Assembly (NCBI GenBank): GCA_014621425.1
Contig: JAANBB010000520.1
Coordinates: 1-25,222, forward strand
DNA from: Cylindrodendrum hubeiense
Taxonomy: Eukaryota > Ascomycota > Sordariomycetes > Hypocreales > Nectriaceae
Direction: 5' to 3'
Length of the DNA: 25,222 nucleotides
In this document: one piece after another, positions 1 to 10,577 of the stretch
Position numbering within the stretch: the first letter of the stretch is position 1
Layout of the letters: each line of letters starts with the position of its first letter
Program-made: the position numbers and the translations under genes
The notes under the pieces: generated by a model
What the model was told of the DNA's origin: nothing
What the model saw: the letters and a program-made list of their open reading frames with translations, nothing else
Database searches by the model: none

Positions 1-1537
1 GGGGGGCAGGGAGCAATGGAGACGGCCACGGGCAGATATGGGGCCGCCGTGGGTTGGGGGCACGTCCTTCCGGGGCGCTGGGTGGCTCCGGCGTCGACGT
101 TACCAGCATCGTGGACATGGAAGTCGGAGGCCAACACGGAGATTTCGATTGCTTTGCTGCCGGGTCAATTGGGCCTGCTCGAGCCCCCTCCGTTTCGGTT
201 TGTTCCCTCTTGCCTTGTTTCGTCTTTGCCTGACCGCATGACGGTTACACGGCGTCTCTTGACCACGCCGGCTCTGCAACTCTGCCGCCCTGCCCACGCT
301 CCGTCGAGCCCGCCAGCAACGACAACCCCCCCCCGTCCAGGCGGCCCGTTCTCGAGGCCCCGTCAAGCAAGCACTAACCGGACGGGTTTCTTCTCGCCCC
401 CATGACAGTGCTCTCTGGCCTGGGCGTCGTTCCCGGGGGCACAATGTCCCGGCGTCCTCCGCCCGCGCACATGATAAGCCCGGCACTTGGGTTGCAAACC
501 GCGTGCCAGTGCTGCGCGGCCTGGCTGATGCCGCTGCTCCACACTCGTCGTCCGTTGCACGAACGCGGCAGGCTAAGAGGGAACGTCCGGAGAGGCTAGG
601 TTGGGCAATCCAGAGATCCAGAGGGGGGGGGGGGAGGAATTCAGCCCAGACTTCAGAATTACATACACCCGGGCGAACGAACGCCTTGTTCCGCGCATCG
701 TCACCTCCACCGCCACCGCCGCCGCCTCTCCGCGTATCGTCGCCGGCCGGTGACGAAGGCTGACGACCGGGCTGTGCGACCTTGATCCATTCCACAATCT
801 TTTTTACCTTTTTTAATTTTTAATTTCTATTATTACCGGCTTCCCGCAATTGCCTTTGCTCCCCCCCCCCCTCTCTCCGTATCTGTACCCCTTCCCTTGC
901 CTGCCATGCCATGCCATGTCAATGGCTTGCCTTGCCGGGCCAGGGTGGTTGAACTCCCCGCCCTGCACTTCGCTTTTCAATGATGCGTTGTTGATGAGCT
1001 GTAAAAATGCCTCGTCCATGGATAATCAATGTACTGGATTGTTCCGCCGTACTTGCCATGTACCTCCCGCGTCCGGGTCTCGGGGCTCCTGGGGGGGGTT
1101 TTGATTCCCGTACCCCGTCCCTCTTCTCCGCTCACCGGCCTTTGCGCTGCTTGGCATGGACCCCCATACTATCGAGTATGTAATAAGTGCTTCCCCGTGG
1201 TCCCAGGGCTCCATGTCTCCCCCCAATGCGTCCGCCAGGGTGACCTGCTCCATCTGGTCCGAGTCCCGAGTGCCCTCAACCACAACGGCGGTCCAAGCCA
1301 GCCATCCACCGCTCTTCCCAACAACACGTAGGTGCCAGGCCCGGCCCAGGTCTCGCCCAGCCTTGGGGCCGTCCCTCGCAGCGCAGGCCCCCCTCTACAC
1401 ATGGGCGTACATACACAGTCCAGGCACAGAGCACATACATGACACAGATAGAGTACGTACAGCCGTCGTCGTCGGCCTGGCATTGGGCAATGGCGGGCTG
1501 GGCGACGCACCTACTATAGCAGACACGTACCATAGGG

Positions 1538-1565
1538 CACCGATACCTGCACCGATACCTGCACC
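1538..1565. repeat. Tandem 12-bp repeat
   Basis: Two head-to-tail copies of caccgatacctg followed by a third partial start (cacc). No coding context. Probably a slippage product. Confidence 0.7.
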
Positions 1566-1678
1566 TCGTCCTACGCATACGTCCCCCAGGCTAATCCACC
1601 CAGACACATGATGGTGCATATATATATGCGGCCTCACGTAGCCGATATCCAGTCGGTTGTTGAGTCGGAAACAAAGTT

Positions 1679-1711
1679 GTCGTCGAACCCCGTCGTCGAA
1701 CCCCGTCGTCG
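1679..1711. repeat. Tandem 13-bp repeat
   Basis: The unit gtcgtcgaacccc occurs twice head to tail and is followed by a partial third copy (gtcgtcg). It lies in the gene-poor left region. Confidence 0.75.
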
Positions 1712-3184
1712 TGCCCTGCAACTGCCCAGAAACTACGCAGCAACTCCCCAGTATCTGCCCAATAACTCCCCCGGCCGCTCCCCGGCATCTGCCCAATAGC
1801 CATCCTCGGCCCCCCCTCGACGAGAACCCCAGTCGACGCCGGGACCCTCGGCTGGCCCCAAGAGCATATGGCCCTGCACCGGACGTAGTGTCCTGTACGT
1901 GGTACATTGGCTGTACCGCACTACGCCCGATACAAGAGCCAATGTCAGGACGCTTACCGATGGTTTGGCTCCAGGGAAACGGCACGAGTTTGTTGGTTCG
2001 TTGTCCCGCTGAGCCGTCGTCGAGTCGTCGCCGCTCCCCGGTCCACGGCCCCGGGCTCCACTCGCACCACGTCGTGCCTCTCACCCACGCTGCGTGTCTC
2101 TGGCTGGCGCTCGCTCGCACAATCCAGAATTGGGCGCGGGTTTGGCTTTTTTTCTCTTCGGGGTCGCTCTGCTCGTGGCCCTGGTTCCCTTTTCCGGCGC
2201 GAAGAGGGGGGAGTCGCTCGAACAAGCGAGACGGCGAGGAAAAAGGAAAAAAGAGGGCAGAAAGCCACCACCATCTGTCTCGGAGTGACGTGGAGGCTCC
2301 CAGCCCTATCACCTCGGCCGTCGTGTCACGGTGCCCAGCTCCCAAGAATGCCCTAGGGTCGCTGTAGCTCGGGGCCCCTGCGGCTAGAGGGCGAGGGAGG
2401 TCGTCCCGGTGGCATCGACTGCTGCGCGCCGGGCCCTCACTGGACGTCGACGGACGAAGTTGGGATAAGCCTGCGTCGACGGTTCCGCTGCAAGGACCCC
2501 CAAAGGGAAGCAAACAAGGTCATCCTCGAGACATGCGACTCCCCGTCGCCAGACCGAGTGACTCTCGCTGTCTCGCGCGTCGCCGAGGGCTGGTCGGCAC
2601 AGCGAGGGACGGCCGAACCGCCTCGGTGGGATCCGAGTCCTCACCTTAGGCTGCGGCACTTGGCCGTGGCCCTGTTGCAACCTGTCTGTCCATTGCCGCT
2701 TTGGGATCGAGGGCCCGGCCGTTGCGGAGGCCCCGGAGGGAGGGGCGCGATGTGGTCTGTGGTGGTTTGCCAGGCCAGAGCAAGCAGGCCAGAGCAGACG
2801 CCGTTTCGACCGGGTCTCTGGATCGCTGCGTATCCGTAGTCCGTCCTGCGCACCGTACAATCTCCCGCGTGCCGTAGTGGAATCGCCCGGGAGCGTAGAT
2901 GCTACGCAGTAGTACATCGACGTAGCCCACCGAGGCCACCAAGTCCGCCCAGGGCTCCTCCGTCCCTTGGCCTCGGGTCGCCCCCTCTTTTGGCTCCTGG
3001 GGGTCTCCGGCACGGCGGCCAGCTCTGGCGCCTCTGGACGGGGCTGCCAGGCCTCAGACGACGGCCACGGCTCGTTCGTCTGCGTGCTGATCGGGCCATG
3101 GCGTTGGGATGCACCGGGCGAACCACCGGCGCCACTCTGCCACGCCCACGCGCGCGCTCTGCGTCGGTTCCGTCCCCGCCTGCG

Positions 3185-3205
3185 CTGCGCTACGCTACGC
3201 TACGC
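3185..3205. repeat. GCTAC-type pentanucleotide microsatellite
   Basis: Short head-to-tail run of ctacg units (gctacgctacgctacgc). About 35 bp further on, the 11-mer ggatactagga appears twice, near 3241 and 3260. Nothing coding is associated with either. Confidence 0.65.
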
Positions 3206-4076
3206 AACTACACTCCTCCACGCCACGCACTAAGACGCCAGGATACTAGGATACACTCGGATACTAGGAGTGCTCCAAGTATATCCTGCGTCCGCTGTGT
3301 CTCTAGGAACCGGCTCAACAACGCCACCGCAGATGGGACGTGGGCGGGCCGCTCCTTGGGTCGGGTCCAGCGACGAAACGAACAAAGAGGCTCCGCCGCC
3401 CGGTGCCAGACGCGCAGGACACTCGCAGCAAGCAGCGCTGCAGTTGCTATTTAGGTAGATTAATTACACTGGGAAACCCGGCCGCGCTGTAACCAGCGCA
3501 GTAGCCGCAGAAGCAATCAACGAGTGCCCTTCCTTTGCCAGCGGGCAGTGCTGCTGCTGCTGCGTTCAACTCGGCGGGACCCCTCTCGGGTCGTCCTGTA
3601 ACAGGAGAGGAGACGGACGAGAGCCCAAGGGAGGATCCAGAGGCTCACAGTCGCAAAGGTCGACTAATTGCTAGGGGTCTGCGAGTTGCAACGACGGGGG
3701 TCCCGCTGGTCTGCGAGCCTATGGCAACCTCGCAATGGCCCTTTGCCACGGCCGCTTCTGCACCTTGACACGAACAGTGGGGTTCGCATGCATGCCAGAG
3801 CCCTGGCCAATGGGTTGTCATTTGGTCCCCAAAGAGACCTGGACCTGTCTCTTCTGGGTGTTTCTGAGCTGTCCCTTCTGGACGGGTTTCCCGGTAGTAG
3901 ACAGTTAATTGGGTTGACGTGCTGTCCGGACATGTCCAGTGTGCAGGCCAGTTCCTGTCCTGTCATATCCCGTGGGCCCAAGCCGTGGCCGTGTCATATC
4001 CTGCTATTCCTACTATCGACGTAGCATGGCGTAGCGTTGCTTTGGTTTGCTTTGCCGCGTCCTGCGTCCTGTCTCG

Positions 4077-4125
4077 CCTTGCCTCTGCCTTTGCCTTGCC
4101 TTGCCTCTGCCTTGCCTTGCCTTGC
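4077..4125. repeat. CCTTG pentanucleotide microsatellite
   Basis: Imperfect tandem array of ccttg units interrupted by cctctg and ctttg variants, about 49 bp long. It lies about 800 bp upstream of the P450 start codon. Its purine/pyrimidine composition is asymmetric; no function can be assigned. Confidence 0.75.
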
Positions 4126-4696
4126 GTCAAACGGGCCCCGTCCAGGACCAGCAACGCACCCAAGGGAGGGTGGATGTGGATGCGGCCATGTTCGACTCAA
4201 CCCGGATCCGCGAGTCTTGACTGGCCCGCCCCGGCCGGCGAGCCTTTGTTCGAATCGTTCCCTGCGCGTGGCACTTTGCATCCTCACTTCGGGCGTGAGA
4301 GTTGCCCGCGTGGGAAAACGTGGGCCTTTGCTTTCCGTCCTCACGCCCCCCTCCTACGCCCCCCTCCCCTCGCTCTGGGCTCGTCTCGCTCCATCCATGA
4401 ACCGATCCGCGTGCCCGAGTGATGCAGTCGAGGCCTGGAACTGGAATGAGAGGAGTAGGAGGGGGGGAGGGGAGGAGGAGGGGGGGGGCCCGGGACCGGA
4501 GGATCAACTGAGTCGAGATGTGACCAGGCTTGGCTACGACGAGGCGAGGAGGGTGTGAACAAGACCGCCGTGGTGGAGCGATCGATCCTGTATGTACGGA
4601 GCCACTGCGTGTATCTCGAAGAACCGAGTACGAGCAACGGGAGAAGCAGGAGGACCCGGAGACAGACGACCCGGTCCAGACCCAGGTTTCGAATTG

Positions 4697-4704
4697 TTAT
4701 AAAA
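4697..4704 (+). promoter_or_regulatory. Candidate TATA box of the P450 gene
   Basis: TTATAAAA stands out in GC-rich surroundings about 230 bp before the P450 start codon. The sequence after it becomes CT-rich (roughly 4830-4900), as expected of a fungal 5' leader. A start about 30-60 bp downstream of the box would include a 25-codon upstream reading frame at 4732-4809. The assignment rests on motif and position only. Confidence 0.45.
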
Positions 4705-4731
4705 CGAGCATCCCCGTTCGTCGTTCCAGCG

Positions 4732-4809
4732 ATGATGCCTGGTGGTTTGCAGATCAGGCGTTGCTCGGAACCTCTTTGTGGATATACCCTCTCAGCTTTA
4801 AACTCCTGA
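4732..4809 (+). other. Possible upstream ORF in the P450 leader
   Basis: A 25-codon frame with two in-frame ATGs (4732 and 4735) ends with TGA about 120 bp before the P450 ATG and lies downstream of the candidate TATA box. If the transcript starts near 4730 or earlier, this uORF could modulate P450 translation. The peptide resembles nothing known to me, and the transcript start is unknown. Confidence 0.25.
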
Positions 4810-4931
4810 ACCTCTGACTTGGCCTCGTGCTCGGGTCTCTTCTGTCTATCACTTCTGCTTCTGGCTGATATCCTCCTCCAACTCCTGCTCCATATACACA
4901 GACCAACACCAGAACCCCAACTTACACCACC

Positions 4932-6616
4932 ATGGCTGCTGTCCAGGATATGTGGTCCTCGCTGGCCACAAAGGCTCCGGCCGTTCACCACCTCCTCTCC
5001 TCTGCAACCGTCGAGGTCATACTCATCATTGCCATCTTCTTCGTCCTTGCCCCCCTAGCACGCTTCCTCCTCCGCCTCGTTCAGTCCTCTTCCCTCTCAG
5101 ACTCCTCCTACACCTCAGACAAGATCCCCCTTCACACCGGACTCATCTCCGTTTCCCAACTCCCCAACATCGCCGGTTCCATCCCCTGGGTCGGCCACCT
5201 CCTCGGGCTGCAGAATGATAGCGCACGCTACATCAACCGCATCATGGCCTCGACCCCGGCTCCCATCTTCACCATCAACATCCCTTTCAAGCGCATCATC
5301 GTCGCCAACCCGTCCATGGACCGCAACCTCTCCCGCCACACCTCGGAAACGGGCCTTGCCCAGATCCTCGCCTATGTCGGTCCCCGGGTTTTCAGCCTGG
5401 GCCCGGAGACTATTCGTGTCATCCTTGACGCCAACCCGCGACCTCAGCACAAGGTTGAGTTCGGCGGGATCGACAACCTGAAAGGCCTCTCTGAGCGCTC
5501 TGGATGTTTTGTCTGGGACCAGATGAACCAGATGCCCCCTAACAGCGAGGTTGACCTCGCCCATTGGATGTTTGGCATGACTGTTTCTGCCACGGCCAGC
5601 GCGGTCTGGGGCGTTGAGAACCCCTGGCGCATGGATCGAGAGTTTGCCGAAGAGTTCATGTAAGTGCCCGACTTTTGATTTATACACAATCCCACCCACC
5701 CGCATCAGCAAGATTGCCGCCACCCTGCATGAAACCCCCCACTAATGCCATTTAAAGGAACCTGAGCGAGACCTTTGACTCTCTCTCCCGACCAGTTGCG
5801 TGGCTTACCGCTCGGTCAGCTTACAAGTCCCGCAAGTTCCTCACGGCCCGTCTCCGCGCATTCCACGCCGAGCACCGCGAGGCGCGTGTCCAGACCGTCG
5901 CTCATGCCATCAACGTTGTCGCCCACTCGGATCCGAACTGGGAGACTAACGCGGATTACTTCAACATTGAGATGGTTTCTGCCCTTGGTCTTCTCGCGAC
6001 TCCCAGCACTCTTTCCGTTTGGCTTATGCGTCATCTGCTCGCCACCCCCGAGCTGATGCGCGTCATCGCCGCGGAGGTCCAGCAACTTAAGGAGACTCAG
6101 GGCGAGACTTCGGGCACCCCGAGATTGGATCTCACTGATGTGCGAACTCTTTGCCCCTGGCTGGTAGCATCCTGGTACGAGAATCTTCGCCTGCATATGA
6201 CCGGTGTTCCCCGTCTCGCCCGCCACGACTTCAACCTCAACCTCCCCGGATCGGACCCCCTGGCTGTGTCACAGGGTGACATCTTCCTGCTCCCTATGTG
6301 CGCCTCCAACCTTGACGCCAACGCTTGGGGCCCGGATGCCGCTTCCTTCGTCCCCGGCCGCTTTATCAACAACAACGGCGAGCTCAACAACAGCCTGATC
6401 CGCAAGGTACGCGCTTTTGGCGTTGCTGGCAACCTGTGCCCCGGCCGAGTATTCGGCTTCGAGGTCGCCATGATGATGGTTGCAGGTACCCTGCGCACCT
6501 TTGAAGTCAGGAGCGTTGACAACCGCGACTTCTGGGTGCCCGGAGTGCGAAAGGGATTCAACGTGGGCTTTGAGCGGTATGCGGACGATATCAGGGTGGC
6601 GTTGGTGAAGAGGTAA
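4932..6616 (+). CDS. Cytochrome P450, CYP7/CYP8-like (two exons)
   Basis: Exons are 4932-5659 and 5758-6616, with a 98-nt intron (donor GTAAGT, branch actaatg, acceptor AAAG) that splits a Met codon; the product is 528 residues. The start sits in a strong context (caccaccATGG). Residues 27-50 are a hydrophobic membrane anchor, so ER localisation is likely. The K-helix ExxR is E384-N-L-R387, the PERF-like segment is FVPGRF at 440-445, and the heme ligand is Cys470 in FGVAGNLCPGR. Overall length and the WxxLLxxP-like I-helix pattern resemble fungal proteins annotated as prostacyclin-synthase or oxysterol 7-alpha-hydroxylase-like P450s (CYP7/CYP8 type). The heme loop has Ala in place of the usual Gly and Asn in place of the usual Arg/His. 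The I-helix segment (318-327) reads ALGLLATPST, without the acid-Thr pair typical of monooxygenases. The substrate cannot be inferred. The gene stands alone, with no redox partner or biosynthetic neighbour beside it. Confidence 0.9.
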
Positions 6617-6974
6617 AGAAGTGAAGAGTGCGGTCGTATATTTTTGTCTATTTCCTTTTGTTGATAACCCGGGCGGCTTTTGCGATTCTTCAGTTCTTGA
6701 TTTTAGACTTGCTTTGAGTCTCGGTGGCGCACGGTGGTCTTCTGCTTGTTTGACGACAGAGAACAGCATTTCTTACTACAGATTCCTAGATGGATATTAT
6801 TGCTAAAGACACTTGTTATGTTATGAATGAATTATATGAGTTTTTCGATACGCTTGATAGACCTATGATTAAACCTACGTTGTCCTTTTGCTGTCTAGGT
6901 GGTTGTTGCTCTTCGTGCTGGGGCAGATAGGACCTACATGATGAACTCGTGGCAAACTCAGAGGGAAGTCAGAA
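6617..6974. other. P450 3' flank, no gene seen
   Basis: This stretch is richer in A and T than the coding region and has T-rich blocks after the stop codon and TATATGAG/ATGAAT motifs near 6810-6840. These could belong to a 3' untranslated region and polyadenylation zone, although no canonical AATAAA is present. No gene is recognised. Confidence 0.5.
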
Positions 6975-7071
6975 GGAACTCGAAGGGAACTCGAAGGGAA
7001 CTCGAAGGGAACTCAAAGGGAACTCAAAGGAACTCGGAGGGAACTCAGAGGAACTCAGAGGGAACTCGGGG
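6975..7071. repeat. 11-bp minisatellite (GGAACTCNNAG)x9
   Basis: About nine head-to-tail copies of ggaactcgaag, most 11 bp and a few 10 bp. The first three to four are near identical; later ones vary at the two bases after CTC (ga, aa, gg, ag). Because of the mixed unit length the array does not keep a reading frame. It lies between the P450 and F-box genes. Identical neighbouring units suggest recent slippage or unequal exchange. Confidence 0.92.
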
Positions 7072-7562
7072 ACGGGAGAAGCAACTATGCCATGGTTCCA
7101 CAACTACGAGGTGGACTTTGGTTTGTTTCAAATGAGATGGAAGGTGAAGCTTGGGCTGCCCGCTGGCAATTCGACAATAATGTTGTGTGTCCTGATCACG
7201 TGTGCGTTTTCAGCAAGGTTGTCGACTTGGTTGACCAGGGTCATGTACATCAGTATGCGTGAAGCCGGCCCCGCGCAACCACACATCCAGTTATCGTAGC
7301 CTTGCAGTGTGTTGGTGCCTAAAATGGCGCTTCGACGAACTTCTCCACCTCCAACGTCGCATCTGCGCAGAGCATTTTGAAGTGATCCATCACCTGCGTC
7401 TTCACTACTCAAACCCCCCAACCGCATCGTCCACATTTCCAGGTTTCCCCGTTTCCCCGCTTCTAGAGACTCGCGACTCTCTCACCTGGCCGGTCACCGA
7501 ACTCGGAGCCGACGAGATAACTCAGCCCGGCGTCCCATATCTTCATCTTCAACTTCTCCATC
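7072..7562. other. Spacer and leader of the F-box gene
   Basis: No gene is recognised. The last 150 bp become CT-rich (for example cttcatcttcaacttctcc directly before the ATG at 7563), the usual look of a 5' leader in this window. Confidence 0.5.
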
Positions 7563-10286
7563 ATGCCTGCTGTATGCATCATCTGCGGCGCTAATATTGC
7601 CGATCGCCAATCCGCACCTAAGTGGATGGCCCGGTTTCGAGCCAGTACGTGCCACCCATCTTCGTTCCGTTGAGGATTACTGTGGTTTCCTCTCCTTCTA
7701 ACCTTCACACGTAGTTTACACCACTTATTTCGACTGGGATCATGCTCACTTGTCCGACGAGGGAGAGATTTCAGATCACGGTGAGTACCTCATCCCGAAG
7801 CATGTTTCTATGGGAACCATGACAGGCATCGATCATGAGTCCCCTACAATCCACATCGACTTCAATCGAACAGCATTTTATCCCGCGGGTAGAATGGTAC
7901 ATCCTCGCCCGGTCTGGGGTTTCCTATTTCATTCCAGCTGCTGGTACCTTCTGTCAACAAACTGTGCTTCCTTGGATATCGAATTGAATATCCAGGCATT
8001 GTTCGACATTTGCAGATCGTTCCCGATGTCTTTCGAGGTTATGGACTGGGATCATGACTACGGAGGCGTTCTCCCCCGCGGAACTAAACAGTCCAAGATT
8101 TTCCCTAGCGGTTCGGCGAGGTTTTTTCGACCACCAAATTCAACTATTTTCAATATGATGGAATACGATCCGATGCGCGTCTCTGGTCTTCAGAGACTAA
8201 TGGCTCCTCCGCTTAGACGCCACGTTGGTTACTCGGGAAAAGAGAATCGTACTATTGACGATCTCAAACCCAAGGATCCGTTCAACGTATTGCCATTTGA
8301 AGTGTTGTCAAAAGTCGTGGTGATGCTGAGCTCGAGGGATGTTCTACACTTCAAACTCGCCTCCCCCGTCCTTGCTACAATGGTTTTGCCAGAAAGCTTC
8401 TGGCGATCACGATTTCTGCCAGGCCGAGAGTTCAGCCATATCTATGAGTCAACCCTTAGCACTTCCATCGCTGGATCCTGGCGATCACTCTATGACCGTA
8501 CTAGGTCCTTCGACGTTTCGATGATGAATAGGAAGCGAGTGTGGGGTCTCACAGCATCCATTGGCCAACTACTCAACCAGAGACTAGGTTCTATGGTTTG
8601 CTTTGGACACGCACTTGACTCGCTTTTTGTGCATCGGGAAATGCATGGCTCTGATATCTGGACTACTGCAATCAGTGATCTGCATGAAGCTAGGAAGGCT
8701 TTTCCTCAAGGCTCAAGAGAGCTGTGGAGGCGTCAAATTTCTCTTCCCAAGTCGTTTCAAGTCATGGACGTCTCTTATGTTATTCTCGAACAAAAGAAAT
8801 ACATCTCCGGTCTGCAATTTACACCACAGAGCGGGGAGATCATCGAACTTGGCTACCCTCACCCCCAGCAGAAAGCCAGGATACATTGGCCTATTATCGA
8901 GGACGGGATATTCGGGTTCCGGCTCGCAATAGATGACAGGGGCATCCGAGGGATTGCTGTCTATTATTCTTCACGTTGGCTATCCGCCTGGGTCGGAGAT
9001 TATGTTGGCGTGCCAAAACGCAACCTCTTAATTCCCACTGCCAAAAACTCACCACGGCCTTTCGTCGGCCGACTCTATGCCGGATTTGACGTAAGTTCCA
9101 GTTACAGTCCGTTTATTCAGCGCCAACTCACTGTATCAGGCTCTGAAACTCGTTTCCCTGTCTATCACAAGATTTAGCAACGAACTTCCCGACAGCGAGA
9201 CGTGTTGCAGTGAGACATCTGACAACCAGATACCCGAAATTGAGACACCAGGCAATGGCATACTTATCATTGGAACACAAGACGATGAGATACCCGACAA
9301 CGAGATACCTGAAAACGAGATACCTGAAAACGAGATACCTGACAACGAGATATCTGACGACGAAACACTGAGCATCGAAGTGTCCGATAACGAATCAGAC
9401 AACAACGAAGCGCACGAGGAGCCAAATAATGAAGGTTCGGATAATGAAAGGTCAATTAACGCAGGGTCTCAAGGGGATACAACCACAAGCGAAGCCTCCG
9501 ATGTGGATACAACTGATGGTGAATCATCCATTGATAGCAACTCCTACCAGCCATCACGCACTCCTCCTTCATCGCATGAATACAGAGACTTGCAACTCTG
9601 GTACCCGGATGTTCCTGACCAAAGCCTCAAATTCGTGGGTCCGGAGCATCGTCGCATACGTCATCGCAAAGAGACCGAGCCGTACATGGTCTTACTTTTT
9701 GGTGGACGGGATGGGCAGCATCTTCCGCATGTGAGCGAAGTAGTCGTTTGCACTGCTCCATCGCATTGCAACCGCATCTCCCGAAATTCCGTAGCATGGT
9801 TTGGCGCATCGAATTCATATATAGCGAGCCAATCGGGGGCAAGTATTCTCTTATCTTGGGTATAGAGCCCTGGCCAGTGCTACGAGGCAGGCGGGAGTTC
9901 CGTACTAGGCTGTCATCCCGTGACGGGGAGCGAATCACTCAGATGGAAGCATTCTACCAACAATCGGGTGTCTTGTGTGGATTCAAGGCAAGCCTTTCTC
10001 CACAACTCAAATGGGTAGAAACACGAGTTATCTAACATTTTTAAAGTTCCAAACCAACAGAGGCCAGGACGTCAAATTTCCGGCCAGGTTTGAGGAGGAT
10101 CCCATATTCTCTGAAGTGTTGGCGCCGGGGGAGGACACCATCGTGGGAATATACGGGGTCCATGTAGGTGTTTGGAAAAGCAGACGTTTGAGTTGTTCGA
10201 TACTAACCAATATTTGCCTCCAGAGTTACGACATGCACTTGCACAACCTAGGGCTCATCACCGCCGACCTCTCTTCTCGGCAGTAG
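7563..10286 (+). CDS. F-box-like protein, five exons, apparent frameshift in exon 3
   Basis: Exons are 7563-7644, 7715-9090, 9140-9987, 10047-10163 and 10224-10286. Introns 1, 2 and 4 have GT-AG ends, with branch sites ctaac (intron 1) and tactaac (intron 4); intron 3 is GC-AG (GCAAGC donor, ctaac branch). The protein opens with a CxxCG knuckle (Cys5, Cys8) and has a later FHSSCW motif near residue 105, a possible zinc site. An F-box-like segment starts with LPFEV at about 220 and ends near FWRSRF at about 268. A GFDALKLVSLSI segment is formed across intron 2, then comes a tandem EIP(D/E)N repeat (536-560), an acidic Ser/Asn/Asp-rich stretch, and a C-terminal domain including LLFGGRDGQHLP and YDMHLHNLGLI. 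This layout fits a large fungal family of F-box proteins that probably act as SCF ubiquitin-ligase adaptors. The frame after about 9740 shifts by one base relative to the frame before it, so the copy is either broken or contains a sequence error. Family assignment is by memory of the motif pattern. Confidence 0.75.
9287..9361 (+). repeat. 15-bp in-frame tandem repeat inside the F-box gene
   Basis: Five copies of a 15-bp unit (gagatacctgaaaac and variants) encode EIPDN, EIPEN, EIPEN, EIPDN and EISDD in a row. Degenerate relatives upstream (NQIPE, EIETPGN) suggest the array once extended further. Because the unit is a multiple of three, expansion keeps the frame. The repeat lengthens the acidic linker between the F-box half and the C-terminal half. 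Confidence 0.9.
9988..10046 (+). other. GC-AG spliceosomal intron in the F-box gene
   Basis: The reading frame GFK ends at 9987 and is followed by GCAAGC; a ctaac branch site lies at 10032 and AAAG closes the intron at 10046. Splicing joins GFK to FQTNRGQ in frame, matching the family pattern. A GC donor is rare but known, and the strong AAG|GCAAG context is typical for it. Confidence 0.7.
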
Positions 10287-10577
10287 CATGGGATTTAATA
10301 GGAATGAAGCTCCGCTCGGACGGGTTCCTTCAGAATTTCACGCCTGAATAGATTATTAGGTCTCTAACTCGAATCAGACAGCGATTAGAGTGAGCATACA
10401 CAAGACGATATTGAAGAAGGAGATCACTCCCTTTCGGGAAGAAGTATCTTGCTAGTCACCCGTCTCGGAGACACAATTTTCCCTTTACAACGCATCCCAT
10501 CAGGGTCGATAGATAGGCAAATATCAATAGGAACAATTCAGAAATATAAATTGTCAAAATCATTATGTTATAGGTGA
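10287..10577. other. Convergent spacer between F-box and TPR genes
   Basis: A 291-bp spacer between the ends of two genes facing each other, moderately AT-rich near 10520-10570. It probably holds both polyadenylation zones; no gene or RNA is seen. Confidence 0.5.

Larger units (their letters stand above)
1..4640. other. Gene-poor GC-rich intergenic region
   Basis: No protein gene, tRNA or recognisable mobile element can be supported here. The long open frames present (up to 372 codons on the minus strand and 236 on the plus strand, overlapping each other) have low-complexity Arg/Gly/Pro/Ser-rich translations, no domain, and no CT-rich leader or intron pattern like the real genes further on. 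They look like by-products of a GC-rich sequence with few stop codons. The stretch carries mononucleotide runs (about 12 G near 624-634, a C run near 862) and several short direct repeats listed separately. It could hold distal promoter elements of the P450 gene, or a non-coding transcript, but nothing in the sequence shows this. Confidence 0.6.

Noticed and set aside
100..795. 231-codon open frame on the minus strand
   Set aside because: It runs through a 12-G homopolymer and poly-Gly codons, has no recognisable domain, and shows no leader or splice pattern.
1395..2513. 372-codon open frame on the minus strand
   Set aside because: The translation is low-complexity (Gly/Arg/Ser rich) with no domain, it overlaps a 236-codon frame on the other strand, and it contains the tandem 12-bp and 13-bp repeats. 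The GC-rich base composition explains it.
5115..5723. 202-codon open frame antisense to the P450 gene
   Set aside because: It is opposite a well-supported P450 exon and runs through its intron; it has no domain.
9693..9703. Programmed -1 frameshift at cttttt in the F-box gene
   Set aside because: The T-run lies before the conserved FGGRDGQ segment, so shifting there would destroy family-like sequence. No proper slippery heptamer is seen near the actual break.
9682..9743. A 62-nt intron (GTACAT...GTAG) that would repair the F-box frame
   Set aside because: It restores an open frame but would remove LLFGGRDGQHLP, which I consider a family-conserved segment, and it has no good branch site. A one-base deletion is the simpler reading, though RNA data could overturn this.
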